Shown one piece after another: positions 8,278-18,101 of a stretch of DNA of 64,000 nucleotides (the first letter of the stretch is position 1; each line of letters opens with the position of its first letter). Source of the DNA: an uncultured Saprospiraceae bacterium (lineage in GTDB: Bacteria > Bacteroidota > Bacteroidia > Chitinophagales > Saprospiraceae); the NCBI GenBank assembly GCA_937928575.1, contig CALFWW010000101.1, positions 1 through 64,000 of the forward strand. The letters are read 5' to 3'. Position numbers and translations under genes: made by a program. A model generated the notes under the pieces. It worked only from the letters and a program-made list of their open reading frames with translations, did no database searches and was not told the DNA's origin.

Positions 8278-10341
8278 TTATTCTAACAATACCATTTCAT
8301 TGACTTCAGATTTATTGAATTTTTCATTATTCGCAGCACTCATGTGGAGTGAAATCCGGAAAGTACTTCCTTTATCAATTTCAGAGGAAACGCTAATGTC
8401 TCCACCTAGTGCGATAATAATTTTTTTACAAATTGACAATCCTAATCCGGCAGAATTATGAATATGGCGACTCTCTAAAGTTTTGAAAGGCTCAAAAATA
8501 TAATCAAAGTATTGTTCTTGAATTCCTATTCCGTTGTCTTCCACAGAAATTAACAACTGATTGTTCTTTTGAGTATATCGTATAGTAACATGTGGCTTTT
8601 CCGAATTATTAAACCGAATTGCATTATTGATAAGTGTTTTCAGCACGATCGTTAATCCTATTTTAGAACAATTGATAAAAGGAGTAGCTAATTCATTTTC
8701 GATTGTAACGACAGCATTTTTCTTGTTGATTGCTTCCAATAATTCCTCCTCGATCAATTCATGGATTTCATGGATGTTTATCTTCTCAAATACCAATTTT
8801 TCATCATCATTTATGTCAAAATAGATTCTTATTTGCTCCAATAAATTAGATAGTCGAGTTAGGTTTTGGTTGACATATTGAAAATGCTGCGTATTCTTTT
8901 GAGTTGTATTTTCTTTTTCTATTAAGCTCAAAAAGTTTTTGATGGTAATGATAGGTTCTTTTAAATCATGCGAACAGATGTGTGAAAACTGAAATAATTC
9001 CTTGTTCGTTTTGTTTAATCGTTGATTGGTCGTTTCAAGATCATGTGTTTGTTTCCGAACCTCTTCTTGTAATTTTTGACTGTATTGCTTTTTTTGAAAA
9101 TAGGCAATTATCAGAATCAAAAGACCTAATAAAAAAGCGCACGAAGTAAAGTAAAGTAATCTATTTTGATTTTGTTCCGCCAGTATGCTGACCGCAAGTT
9201 TTTGATTTTCACTTTCTTTTTGCTCCGATTCAAATTTAATTTTTAGGTAAGCTGTTTCTTGTTTCTTTTTCTTTGCTTGAATTTTCTTATTGACTTCATT
9301 TTGTAAAGTAGCGTATTGGTAAGCCTTTGTATGATCGCCTAATTTGAAAGCAACCTTATGTGCGTAATCAAGAATTTCATATTTAGTTTCAAAATTGTTA
9401 GAATCCTGATTGACAAACATCGCATCATAAATGGATAAGGATGAATAATAATCTCCTTCCAATGCTAACAATCTTGCATGAAATAAATCAAGATCGTATT
9501 CATAGATTGAGCTCTCCCTTTGAAGAGCGAGTGGAGCTGCTACTTCATAGAATTTTCTAGCGGAAGCGGGGTCATTTTGATTCAAAGAAATTTTTCCTTT
9601 TAATAGTAAAAAATCATGTTTCAATCGGTCTATATCTTCATTTTCTAACAATGTTAACCCAGCTTCGATAACGTCCAATCCTTTTTCGTACTGCCTCGCC
9701 TCTACATATGTAAAAGCTAGTTCGTAACTTAGCAAAGCGATACTCGTCGAGGTATCTTCAAAGGTTTCATTTAACTCGAGTATTTGAAGAAAATTTTTGA
9801 TTGCACTTTCATAATCTTCTTCTTGAGTATATAATTGTCCTAGTGAATAAAGACTACTAATGTATAGACTAGTATCTTTTTCTGCTTCACTTTGCATGGC
9901 AAGCTCATAATATATATTTTGTGCAGTGGCTAAATCTCCGATAGCCATGTGCGTAAAACCGTTTACATAATTAAATCTTCGTTTTTTCTTAGAAGAAATT
10001 GATTCATCGTCGAGTAGCCCCTCATTCTCTTTTATGATTTTGTAACTTAAAATCAAATCATTTATATCTATCGCAAAAAAAGTCTTCTCAATTGCAAATT
10101 CCATAAGAAGCGAATTAGGTATTTCTGAATTTTCTGCAATAATTAGGTCTGCTATTTCAATTGTTTGATCAACGATTTTATTATCTCGGTATAAGTAACG
10201 ACCGATCGTATCAATACACATTGATAGCTTCGTTGAAGGATCAAGGTCAGGATGAAATGAAATAGGTGGTAGGCTATCTGATTGGGCAATACCAGATAAA
10301 GTGGTTAGAAAAAAAAGTACTATGATAATTGAAAATCTCAT
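8278..10341 (-). CDS. TPR-containing membrane sensor histidine kinase
   Basis: A 687-residue kinase. Residues 1-19 are a signal peptide, about 120-355 contain tetratricopeptide-like helices (for example QLYTQEEDYESAIKNFLQIL), 356-394 is a charged coiled coil, and 395-416 is one membrane segment. A second coiled coil leads to the HisKA-type dimerisation helix with phospho-acceptor His458 (SHDLKEP). The ATPase domain has the N box near Asn572-Asn573, DNGIGI at 602-607, and GLGLSICKKI near 632-641. The TPR part should sense a periplasmic signal. No receiver domain and no response regulator gene are adjacent, so it is an orphan kinase. Confidence 0.92.
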   Translation of the reverse strand: MRFSIIIVLFFLTTLSGIAQSDSLPPISFHPDLDPSTKLSMCIDTIGRYLYRDNKIVDQTIEIADLIIAENSEIPNSLLMEFAIEKTFFAIDINDLILSYKIIKENEGLLDDESISSKKKRRFNYVNGFTHMAIGDLATAQNIYYELAMQSEAEKDTSLYISSLYSLGQLYTQEEDYESAIKNFLQILELNETFEDTSTSIALLSYELAFTYVEARQYEKGLDVIEAGLTLLENEDIDRLKHDFLLLKGKISLNQNDPASARKFYEVAAPLALQRESSIYEYDLDLFHARLLALEGDYYSSLSIYDAMFVNQDSNNFETKYEILDYAHKVAFKLGDHTKAYQYATLQNEVNKKIQAKKKKQETAYLKIKFESEQKESENQKLAVSILAEQNQNRLLYFTSCAFLLGLLILIIAYFQKKQYSQKLQEEVRKQTHDLETTNQRLNKTNKELFQFSHICSHDLKEPIITIKNFLSLIEKENTTQKNTQHFQYVNQNLTRLSNLLEQIRIYFDINDDEKLVFEKINIHEIHELIEEELLEAINKKNAVVTIENELATPFINCSKIGLTIVLKTLINNAIRFNNSEKPHVTIRYTQKNNQLLISVEDNGIGIQEQYFDYIFEPFKTLESRHIHNSAGLGLSICKKIIIALGGDISVSSEIDKGSTFRISLHMSAANNEKFNKSEVNEMVLLE

Positions 10342-10721
10342 ATCTGGTTTTTGTGACTACTCCCATTTTGTAGGGTCTTGTTATAGCCTCTCAATAGCCT
10401 CTCAGTATAAAGAGTAGGAATAATAATGCCACTAAGTGCGGATAAGCTGATTTTAAAAGTTAATTCTATTATTAAATTCAGTTATTGATATATAAGTATC
10501 TTAAGTTACTGAAAATGAATGGGAAATATATAATTAAAAAACAGGATAAGAGAAAGGTATCTTTGGAAATGAAATCAAGAATTGAAACAAACCATTTCCT
10601 TATGTATTGAGCAATCCAACTATTGAGCGTGATTTGAAGGAAAATTTTGACAAACCGAAAGATTTTTATCGGATGAAATGGGAGTTTTTGAATGCTTAAC
10701 TGCTAAATAATTTGCAAAAAG
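10342..10721 (+). other. Gene-poor gap with two short possible gene remnants
   Basis: A 380-bp gap. A 31-codon frame starts at the ATG at 10515 and ends at 10610. A second overlapping frame ending near 10701 reads like genuine protein (PTIERDLKENFDKPKDFYRM) but has no good start. They may be remnants of one decayed gene, or chance frames. A direct repeat of CTCTCAATAG lies near 10386-10403. I see no terminator. Confidence 0.3.
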
Positions 10722-10931
10722 CTAACCATTCTTAACCTCCGGCATTTTGCAAGCTTCATCCGCTTTCTTACCACACAATTTACAGTCTCCAACTTTGCTT
10801 TTCAACATCGGATTATTGCTTGAGCAAGTCCCACGAAATTCATTTCCAGTAACGAGATGACGGATGTTAATCAAGGCAAATGCGATTCCGAAAGTCATGA
10901 AAATGATAGCAAAAGTGTATAAGAAAGTCAT
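10722..10931 (-). CDS. Small membrane protein with four conserved-looking cysteines
   Basis: A 69-residue protein: one membrane helix (about 3-22), then a short soluble tail with Cys36, Cys50, Cys53 and Cys61 (GDCKLCGKKADEAC). The cysteine spacing suggests metal or Fe-S binding, or disulfides. Similar short proteins are annotated in Bacteroidota only as membrane or secreted protein, some near Na+-NQR/ApbE genes, but no such partner is present here. Its function is unknown. It is transcribed divergently from mazG. Confidence 0.65.
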   Translation of the reverse strand: MTFLYTFAIIFMTFGIAFALINIRHLVTGNEFRGTCSSNNPMLKSKVGDCKLCGKKADEACKMPEVKNG

Positions 10932-11092
10932 GATGAATGTTTTTTATCTAACAACTATAATTATTAAACAACTTATAGCTGAAAAGAGTTTAAATTTGAA
11001 TTTCAAAATTGATTTTCAACAAAGATACAGGTTATTAGTGAATAATAACTGGGGTACTTATTAAAAATAGAAACCTGCTCAATTTAATTGCA

Positions 11093-11851
11093 ATGGATAA
11101 AAAACTAGAAGCATTTGGACGACTATTGAACATCATGGATGAATTGCGTGAAAAGTGCCCCTGGGATCGCAAACAAACTTTCGAAACCTTGAGAATGTTG
11201 ACCATCGAGGAGACGTATGAATTAGCAGATGCAATTCTCAATGAAGACCTAAATGAGATCAAAGAAGAAATTGGTGACTTGATGTTGCACATGGTTTTTT
11301 ATGCCAAAATTGCAGAAGAGAAAAAAGCTTTTGATATGGCTGATGCTTTAAATTCGGTTTGTGAAAAATTGATCAATCGACATCCTCATATCTACGGAGA
11401 TGTGGAAGTGAATGGCGAAGAAGATGTGATGAAAAATTGGGAGCAAATAAAAAAGAAGGAAGGGAAAAAATCAGTATTGTCAGGTGTTCCAAATTCATTA
11501 CCCGCTATGGTAAAAGCTTATCGGATGCAGGACAAAACAAAACAAGTTGGTTTCGAATGGGAAAACAAAGATCAGGTTTGGGAAAAAGTAGAAGAGGAGT
11601 TGGGTGAAATGCGCGAGACCATCCAAAAAGATATGTCTCATGAAAAGAAGGAAGAAGAATTCGGAGATGTATTGTTTTCTCTGATCAATTATGCGCGATT
11701 TGAAGGCATCGATCCGGAAACTGCGCTAGAGCGAACCAACCGAAAATTTAAAAAACGTTTTGAATATATTGAAGCGAATGCTACTCAGGATTTGGAGGAT
11801 ATGAGTTTGGAGGAGATGGATAAGTTGTGGGATGAGGCGAAGAAGGTTTGA
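11093..11851 (+). CDS. mazG: Nucleoside triphosphate pyrophosphohydrolase MazG
   Basis: A 252-residue all-alpha NTP pyrophosphatase that hydrolyses nucleoside triphosphates to monophosphates and pyrophosphate, cleaning the pool of non-canonical nucleotides. The first MazG domain shows CPWDRKQTFETL (about 22-33) and metal-binding EETYEL with EEIGDLMLH. The second repeat shows EEELGEM and EEFGDVLFSLINYAR. NRHPHIYGDV between them is typical of full-length MazG. Length is normal. It stands alone, with two 31-bp direct repeats after its stop. Confidence 0.95.
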   Translation: MDKKLEAFGRLLNIMDELREKCPWDRKQTFETLRMLTIEETYELADAILNEDLNEIKEEIGDLMLHMVFYAKIAEEKKAFDMADALNSVCEKLINRHPHIYGDVEVNGEEDVMKNWEQIKKKEGKKSVLSGVPNSLPAMVKAYRMQDKTKQVGFEWENKDQVWEKVEEELGEMRETIQKDMSHEKKEEEFGDVLFSLINYARFEGIDPETALERTNRKFKKRFEYIEANATQDLEDMSLEEMDKLWDEAKKV

Positions 11852-11857
11852 TTTTTT

Positions 11858-11933
11858 TCAGTCGCTGAAGCTTATTCGAATGTATGATTTACCCTTATTT
11901 TCTCAGTCGCTGAAGCTCCTTTGAATGTATGAT
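11858..11933 (+). repeat. Pair of 31-bp direct repeats after mazG
   Basis: Copies at 11858-11888 and 11903-11933 match at 28 of 31 positions (both begin TCAGTCGCTGAAGCT and end GAATGTATGAT). The period is 45 bp. Related CATACATTCGA words occur on the other strand at about 12710-12720. The function is unknown. Confidence 0.65.
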
Positions 11934-11985
11934 ATGACCAAAGGACGAAAATTACGTGGACTCACAAAACTCTCACGCAACATTC

Positions 11986-12342
11986 CTAATCATCCATCTC
12001 ATTTATAAAAAACGAAAAATACCCTCCACCAAAAAAATAAAAAACATAATCCAAATTATCCCTAGTGAATGAATCCGAAATCCTAGGAAATACTTCTTCA
12101 AAAATAATCGCTAATACTGTTGTGATAATGACCACTTCTAAGGTCGTAAAATTAAAATCAGGTTGCCTCAAGAGCCATCTTCGCTCCTCCAATAACAAAC
12201 TCAAGAAAATTGGGATACTTAAAAACGGATCTAAATAACTATCCAAGAAAGGAATTGGAATTGCTACTATTTTTTGAAAAAGTTGATGAATCGCAAAAAG
12301 TGCAATGCATATTATAAATGCGGGGTGTTTCAAATTATCCAT
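11986..12342 (-). CDS. Small multi-pass membrane protein
   Basis: A 118-residue protein with about four hydrophobic segments (near 8-24, 40-52, 68-85 and 96-112) and the motif LDSYLDPFLSIPIFLSLLLEERR. Bacteroidota proteins of this type are sometimes labelled magnesium citrate secondary transporter, a name with little support. I chose the ATG at 12342, whose A is shared with the TGA stop of the upstream gene (TGATG), rather than the TTG one codon before. The overlap implies a two-gene operon with the next entry. Confidence 0.6.
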   Translation of the reverse strand: MDNLKHPAFIICIALFAIHQLFQKIVAIPIPFLDSYLDPFLSIPIFLSLLLEERRWLLRQPDFNFTTLEVVIITTVLAIIFEEVFPRISDSFTRDNLDYVFYFFGGGYFSFFINEMDD

Positions 12343-12575
12343 CAAAACGCCGCAAAAAGTCCAAATAACAATCCAATAATCAAAAAAGGAGAAATCGCAA
12401 TAAAAAACAAAATACCCGCAACACGAATTCCAATTTTGATAACACTCGCACCAATAGAATCGTCTTCTTTGCTAGCAGCCGCTTCTTTCCAACGATCGTA
12501 ATATTGTCCAAACTTTTCTATTAGAATATCGAAGCTATCATTCTCCCGACTGGGTTTTTCTTCTTCCTTTTTCAT
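12342..12575 (-). CDS. Small single-pass membrane protein
   Basis: A 77-residue protein. Residues 1-45 are charged and probably helical (FGQYYDRWKEAAASKEDD) and residues 47-76 form one or two membrane segments (GIRVAGILFFIAISPFLIIG). Its stop overlaps the start of the downstream small membrane protein gene, so the two are likely translated together. I do not recognise a family. Confidence 0.55.
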   Translation of the reverse strand: MKKEEEKPSRENDSFDILIEKFGQYYDRWKEAAASKEDDSIGASVIKIGIRVAGILFFIAISPFLIIGLLFGLFAAF

Positions 12576-12776
12576 GTTGAAATATAAGAAGTTTAAGGAA
12601 AATGAGAGAATTGTTTTCTTGCTAATTGTATGATGTTACCATGACTAAAAACCTATGGATTCACTAAACGCCCGCGTGACATCTCGCGTACTTATGTCCT
12701 ATCATACATCATACATTCGATCCGACTTTAGGAGGAGAGAAAACCATCATAGATCAAAAAACCGACTTCGGAGCTT

Positions 12777-13667
12777 TCATTCTCCCTCCAAAGAAAAAAG
12801 AGGCGCCTTTTCATTTCGCTCAATCAAAAAATTAGATAACAATTGCAAACTATCAGAGTTAATAATATCGACGCCTTTATTAAGCAATGCATTCCAAGTC
12901 TTAGTATTTTCTGGTGTTTTCCAAATCCGTAACTTCTTTCCTTCGGCAGCTACTTTTTTAGCAATGTTTCCGATATTTTTCAATTTCACTTGATGGCACT
13001 TTCTGAATAACCAAGAAGCATCACACACCTCATCATAATGACCACTCACCAGCGGCATCAGTTCGGGATGATAGTGTTTTCCCAAATCACAAATACGACC
13101 ATCTAATTGAACCCATCTTTGCGTTTCGGCTATTACTTTACGGATAGGACGTTTACCACTTAATATGATGTTGACGCTTTTGGTACAGGCTTCATTATTT
13201 TCCCATGAAGTGAGCATTTCCTGAAAAGGTTCAATTGTTTTTTTGAGAACTTCGTAGGTTTGATTTTTTCGATTTTTAATATCGATCATCAATGAAATAG
13301 ACTGATTGGAATCCTTAAAAAATTGACCACCCGTTACTTTGTATCTTGCCAGTAATGGTTCTAAATATAATTTTGTAAGCGTTCTTTTTGGATTGGGAAA
13401 AATCGGACGATTGTGATAAACATACAACTCACCATTCATCAGAAAAACATCTACCTCGATAGAAGTAAAACCATGATTCAAGGCATCCAGCAAAGGTTGT
13501 GGATGCTGGTAATCATTGTGTGCATGTGCTTGTGTAAGTGGAATGTTGGAATTGAAAGAATGGAAAGAGTGGGGTGCAGGATTTCTTTTTTCGTTTGCAA
13601 CTTTTGTTAGTTGACAAATCAAAATTGCGAAAACGCAAAATGAAAAAGTATATCCTTTTAGTCCCAT
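12777..13667 (-). CDS. Exported glycerophosphodiester phosphodiesterase-like protein (PI-PLC superfamily, AIM6-like)
   Basis: A 296-residue protein. A hydrophobic N-terminus (about 5-22) is followed by QAHAHNDYQHPQPLLDAL (about 46-63) and SIEVDVFLMNGELYVYHN, which match the catalytic start of the GDPD/PI-PLC fold in the AIM6-like group. The His-x-His-Asn pair and the Glu-Val-Asp metal site are present, and SLMIDIKN supplies the third acidic strand. It should cleave phosphodiesters of lipids or glycerophosphodiesters outside the cytoplasm. The exact substrate is not predictable. Confidence 0.82.
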   Translation of the reverse strand: MGLKGYTFSFCVFAILICQLTKVANEKRNPAPHSFHSFNSNIPLTQAHAHNDYQHPQPLLDALNHGFTSIEVDVFLMNGELYVYHNRPIFPNPKRTLTKLYLEPLLARYKVTGGQFFKDSNQSISLMIDIKNRKNQTYEVLKKTIEPFQEMLTSWENNEACTKSVNIILSGKRPIRKVIAETQRWVQLDGRICDLGKHYHPELMPLVSGHYDEVCDASWLFRKCHQVKLKNIGNIAKKVAAEGKKLRIWKTPENTKTWNALLNKGVDIINSDSLQLLSNFLIERNEKAPLFSLEGE

Positions 13668-13761
13668 GTTGTTTTAGTGTCTCAAGCCTAATACAACAGC
13701 TATCCATTTTTATTCCATGATTTTTTTCTTAATTCGTAATTAGTTGAAAAAGTATTATGAC

Positions 13762-13798
13762 AAAAAAAATGCGTCCCGATATTGATCAAGACGCATTT
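13762..13798 (-). terminator. Terminator of the SprB-repeat adhesin gene
   Basis: AAATGCGTC (13767-13775) pairs with GACGCATTT (13790-13798). On the minus strand the stem is followed by a run of eight T. It lies 23 bp past the adhesin stop. Confidence 0.8.
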
Positions 13799-13820
13799 CT
13801 GTTTTTTAAAATATGTTGAG

Positions 13821-16800
13821 TTACTTTATGATGACTAACTTTCTCGTTATCAATTGATTATCAATATTCATGCGAAGTAAATAAGTGCCATTTTCAAGCG
13901 AATAAGTATTTATTTGAATATTATGATGACCTACTGGTTTTCGTTGGCTTCCCAGAATCTTTTGGACCAATTTTCCAGTAATATCGAGTAAATCAATCTC
14001 AACAATGACGTCTTCATTTAATTCATAAAACAAACTTGTAAAATGTTGGGCAGGATTTGGGGACAGCTGGATATTATTGAGCGCGGCTAAATTTTCAACC
14101 GCAAACCAAGCATCAAATATGGTTCTTACTTCATTAGTAATTATAGGAGTGTTGTAGTCGAAAAAGATCGCAGCATCATTTAAAACATCTTCTCCTAGTC
14201 CAATATCTGTAACATCAACATCAAAAAAGACATAACCATGACTCGCAGGCTCATTCGTTGTGCTGTCCGGAAGTAGTATGTTGTCAAAGGTGAAGACTAA
14301 GGTGTTGTCATCACGTACATCGAGATTGTATGAATGAGAAGACGGACCAGGAGTAATATTGCGAATGTCAATAAGTTCATCCAATTCATCTTCAATCACA
14401 ACAGTAAATGCAGTATCTGTTCCCGTATTTTGAAAACGTATTCGATAAGTTATTTGATCAGTCGAACCATACCAAACTATCTCTGGATCAAAAAACCAAA
14501 CTTCTCCATCATGCATCACCAATTTATCATTCGGGTCATAAGAACCAACGACTTCTGAAACACAAGTAGCCGTATTATTGTCTACATCAAAATCACCGAT
14601 TAATGGATCCACTGTTCCGGTGACTGCTATTTCTGTTCCTAATGATGTCGTTGAAGGGGTGTTGAATTGAGATAAAAATACGAAATTCTCCAACGGGTCT
14701 AAATTGTTATAATCCCAAGTGATCGTTCTCGTAGTCGCATCATAATTTGTAGCGGGTGGTTGAGAAACAATAAATGTTTGATTAACAGAATGCACAAGTG
14801 TATACGTACCATTGATGATCTGATTGCCATAATTAAAAACATTGGAAGTAACATAATGATTGAAACCAGGTCGAATCGGCGTCTTACTGATATGTAGTTT
14901 TAAGTCCGTAATATCATTTTCATAGACAAAGAAATTGTTGCCTTCAGAAATGTTACCAAAATTTGGAATCGTAACATCAATCGGTACAATACAAAGTGGT
15001 TCGTAAAGTGCACTTTCTGTTAGGTAATATAAGGTATGCGTGCCTGGCTCTGTCTGAAATTCAAAGTATCCATTTTCATCAGTATAAGTATATTCCGTTT
15101 CGTCCAAACTAATCAAAATATTCGGAATACTATCAGCATCTACACTAGGGATACAATCTTGGTCATTGTCGACAATCACATATCCAGAAATAGTCACGAA
15201 GCAACCTGCCGCTTCTTCAATAATTATATTTTCATGACTTGCACAACCATTCGCATCGTCTGTGACGGTTACTGAATAGCCACCAATTGCTAATCCACTA
15301 GCAGTCATATTGTTGTCGCCATTGCTCCATTCATAACTATAAGTAGACGTACCTCCAGGCACCGAAACGGTTGCGGTCCCATCAGCCATATCACAAGATG
15401 CAGTTGTGGCTTCGATAATCACATCAAAGGGGCCATCGATCGTTACAATTTGTTCAACCGTACAACCTGTAATTAGATCAGTTACGGAAGCAGTTAAGTC
15501 TCCGGGTGCAAGGTCAGTAGCCGTATTGACACCTACTTGGAATCCATTAACAAAGTAATCGTAAACACCAGAACCATCCAAAACATTGAAAACTAAACTT
15601 CCACCTGCATCACAACTTGCATTGGTTGTAATAGTCTCAAATATCAAGTCGGTAGTATTGCTGATGGTGGCAGTTGCCGTTCCATTTGCGCCCAAAGCAT
15701 CGGTTACTGTAACGTCATAATTACCAACACAGAGATCCGTTCTGATTGCTCCAATTTCACCGTCAGCCCAGAAATATTCGAAAGGAGGGGTTCCGCCAAA
15801 ATCAACAAAAACTTCAGCTTCACCCGTGCACTCACCCGGACAATTGGTATCTATACTAAAAGTGCTGACTTCCAAACCTCCAGCATCTAATGTGATTTCT
15901 AGCTGAGCAACGCATCCAATGATATCAGTGACAAAGACGGTATAATCACCAGCACAAACAGCGATAAGGTCTTGATCAATCTCTCCGGTAGGTGACCATT
16001 GAAAAAAGTAAGGTGGTTGTCCTCCTTGTACATCTAAGTAAATACTGCCATCACAGCTTCCAGCACTCGTTTCTGGTTCAAGTAAAAAGATGCTTACAAT
16101 AAGTGCAGGAGTAACGACTAAATTCATAGTTGCGGATTCAATACACCCATCTGCATTCATGACTTCAACCGTATAAACACCAGGAGTACATAGTGTTATA
16201 TTTTGAACATTGTCAATAAGTTGACCACTGCCATCGTACCAAGCAAAAGTAAGTCCATTTGCAGTTCCCTCAATTTCTGGTTCAGCGACAATACAATCTC
16301 CCTCGCATACTTCGAAATCAAATAAGGAAACCGAGAATGGATTTTGAGAATCATTTTCAACCGGTATCGTTAATTCTACAATACATCCATCAGCATCCGT
16401 TACAGTCGCGAGATAATCACCCGAACAAAGGTCAGTAATATCTTCTGTTGTTGCTCCATTACTCCAAATGAAATTAAAAGGAGCGGTTCCATCAATTACT
16501 GAAATGTCAATAGCGCCTTCACAATTTTCACACAAAGGAGCTTGTACATCTGTAATATCTACTGTGAAATTTCCACTGGTATAACCAATAGTAATGCTGG
16601 CTGTCTTATAACATCCAATTCCATCATTATCAGAAACTGTTACTTCATATGTTCCTGCGCAAAGTCCTGATATATCTTGCCATCCAAATCCTGTGCTCCA
16701 GTCAAAACTATATGGAAACGTTCCGCCAACAACTTCAATATCAATAGCTCCATCACAACCTCCTCCACAAGTTGCATTTTGTACGTTCGCTATGACGATT

Positions 16801-17801
16801 TCGAATTCACTTGGCTCGCTCGTTACTATAATGTTGGAAACAGTACTTTGACATCCATTGCAGTCGGTTCCTGTTACACTATAGGTGCCCGGATCACAGC
16901 CTAAAGGTGCATTGCCAGTTGCTGTATATCCGTTAGGGCCAGACCATTGATAAGTAATTGGATCGCAGCCACTTACAGGGTAAGCAAATAATAGACCGCA
17001 TCCTCCAGGACAAGTTGATTGCCCATAAGCGTTTATTTGAAATTCTGTCTCAACAGTAATAGATGTTTCCTTGATGCATCCATTATCATCTTCGACGGTC
17101 ACGGTATAGTCCCCGGCACAAATATTACTAATGTCTTCTGTTGATTCACCATTACTCCAAGTAAAAATATAAGGAGGGCTTCCACCATTAATTGATAGAT
17201 CAATAGCACCATCACATCCACCACCACATGAAGTGTTTTCAATATTCACAATATCGATTGCAAATGTGGTAGGAGTAGTTGAAACTGTAATGTTAGAAAT
17301 GATGCTTTGACAACCATTACAATCAGTTCCTGTGACGCTATAGGTACCCGCATCACATGCAAGTGGTGCACTACCCGTTGCAGAATATCCGTTAGGTCCT
17401 GACCACGCATATGTGTAAGGCGCACATCCACCACCTGCTGCAACAAACATATCCGCACAACCTCCTTGACAAACTACAACTTGCGTAAAAGCATCAATCT
17501 GAAAATCCCCTTGTGTAAGTATAGAAGATTTGACCGCACTACAGCCATTTACATCCGTCACAGTGACAGCGTGAAAACCAATGGATAAATTTGTAACAGT
17601 ATATGCACCATTGGTTTGAATGCTTCCACCGTTCCATTCATATTGGTAGGGAGGCATTCCATTTTGAGGAGTCAATTCGACCATTCCATCTTCCATACCG
17701 CAAGTTGGATGGATCACATTTCGATCAACATCTAAACATTGTGCATTCATTGAAATACAAAAAAGGATATTGCAAAATGAAAAGTATATTATTCGTAACA
17801 T
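13821..17801 (-). CDS. Large SprB-repeat surface adhesin with T9SS sorting domain
   Basis: A 1326-residue protein if started at the ATG at 17801 (MLRIIYFSFCNILFCISMNA), which places a signal peptide first; the longer frame adds 31 unlikely residues. About a dozen Ig-like SprB repeats (PF13573 type, GAIDLSINGGSPPYIFTWSN followed by CAGDYTVTVEDDNGC) fill residues up to about 900. Two kinds alternate in the N-terminal part: GGCDGAID modules and Cys-rich GPNGYSATG modules. Then come a carboxypeptidase-regulatory-like domain (VIVDNDQDCIPS), a DUF7619-like domain (SYDPNDKLV) and a T9SS C-terminal domain (LSPNPAQHF). Likely surface adhesion or gliding. Confidence 0.9.
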   Translation of the reverse strand: MLRIIYFSFCNILFCISMNAQCLDVDRNVIHPTCGMEDGMVELTPQNGMPPYQYEWNGGSIQTNGAYTVTNLSIGFHAVTVTDVNGCSAVKSSILTQGDFQIDAFTQVVVCQGGCADMFVAAGGGCAPYTYAWSGPNGYSATGSAPLACDAGTYSVTGTDCNGCQSIISNITVSTTPTTFAIDIVNIENTSCGGGCDGAIDLSINGGSPPYIFTWSNGESTEDISNICAGDYTVTVEDDNGCIKETSITVETEFQINAYGQSTCPGGCGLLFAYPVSGCDPITYQWSGPNGYTATGNAPLGCDPGTYSVTGTDCNGCQSTVSNIIVTSEPSEFEIVIANVQNATCGGGCDGAIDIEVVGGTFPYSFDWSTGFGWQDISGLCAGTYEVTVSDNDGIGCYKTASITIGYTSGNFTVDITDVQAPLCENCEGAIDISVIDGTAPFNFIWSNGATTEDITDLCSGDYLATVTDADGCIVELTIPVENDSQNPFSVSLFDFEVCEGDCIVAEPEIEGTANGLTFAWYDGSGQLIDNVQNITLCTPGVYTVEVMNADGCIESATMNLVVTPALIVSIFLLEPETSAGSCDGSIYLDVQGGQPPYFFQWSPTGEIDQDLIAVCAGDYTVFVTDIIGCVAQLEITLDAGGLEVSTFSIDTNCPGECTGEAEVFVDFGGTPPFEYFWADGEIGAIRTDLCVGNYDVTVTDALGANGTATATISNTTDLIFETITTNASCDAGGSLVFNVLDGSGVYDYFVNGFQVGVNTATDLAPGDLTASVTDLITGCTVEQIVTIDGPFDVIIEATTASCDMADGTATVSVPGGTSTYSYEWSNGDNNMTASGLAIGGYSVTVTDDANGCASHENIIIEEAAGCFVTISGYVIVDNDQDCIPSVDADSIPNILISLDETEYTYTDENGYFEFQTEPGTHTLYYLTESALYEPLCIVPIDVTIPNFGNISEGNNFFVYENDITDLKLHISKTPIRPGFNHYVTSNVFNYGNQIINGTYTLVHSVNQTFIVSQPPATNYDATTRTITWDYNNLDPLENFVFLSQFNTPSTTSLGTEIAVTGTVDPLIGDFDVDNNTATCVSEVVGSYDPNDKLVMHDGEVWFFDPEIVWYGSTDQITYRIRFQNTGTDTAFTVVIEDELDELIDIRNITPGPSSHSYNLDVRDDNTLVFTFDNILLPDSTTNEPASHGYVFFDVDVTDIGLGEDVLNDAAIFFDYNTPIITNEVRTIFDAWFAVENLAALNNIQLSPNPAQHFTSLFYELNEDVIVEIDLLDITGKLVQKILGSQRKPVGHHNIQINTYSLENGTYLLRMNIDNQLITRKLVIIK

Positions 17802-18101
17802 ACGCTTTGTTTTACTTGATGAAAACTGGTTTTTGAAAACAATAAATTTACTAACTAACTTAAAATACGGAAAAGAGTAGGATAATAAAGGCAAAATAGA
17901 TAGCTAAATGCGAATTCAGTAGGCATTTTCAAACAAATTGTGACGTAGTTATATAAAGTCTAAATTTATATTGTTTTAAGTGTTAATAAGTTCAATCCTC
18001 CCTGAATTAAAGCTTCATCCCTTTCCATTTCCCATATAAAAGTGTACATTTGCACCGCTGTAACTGATTTCAGTAATCACTAATGGTAAAACTTTAAAAA
18101 T
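17802..18101 (+). other. Divergent promoter region between the adhesin gene and rpsO
   Basis: A 300-bp gap between divergent genes. It holds the rpsO -7 element at 18045-18052. The adhesin promoter must lie near 17810-17900, but no clear consensus is visible on the minus strand. No other structure is seen. Confidence 0.6.
18045..18052 (+). promoter_or_regulatory. -7 promoter element of rpsO
   Basis: TACATTTG followed by CACCGC is the form often seen before Bacteroidota ribosomal protein genes. The start point would be near 18059, about 43 bases before the rpsO ATG. A clear -33 TTG is not visible. Confidence 0.6.
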
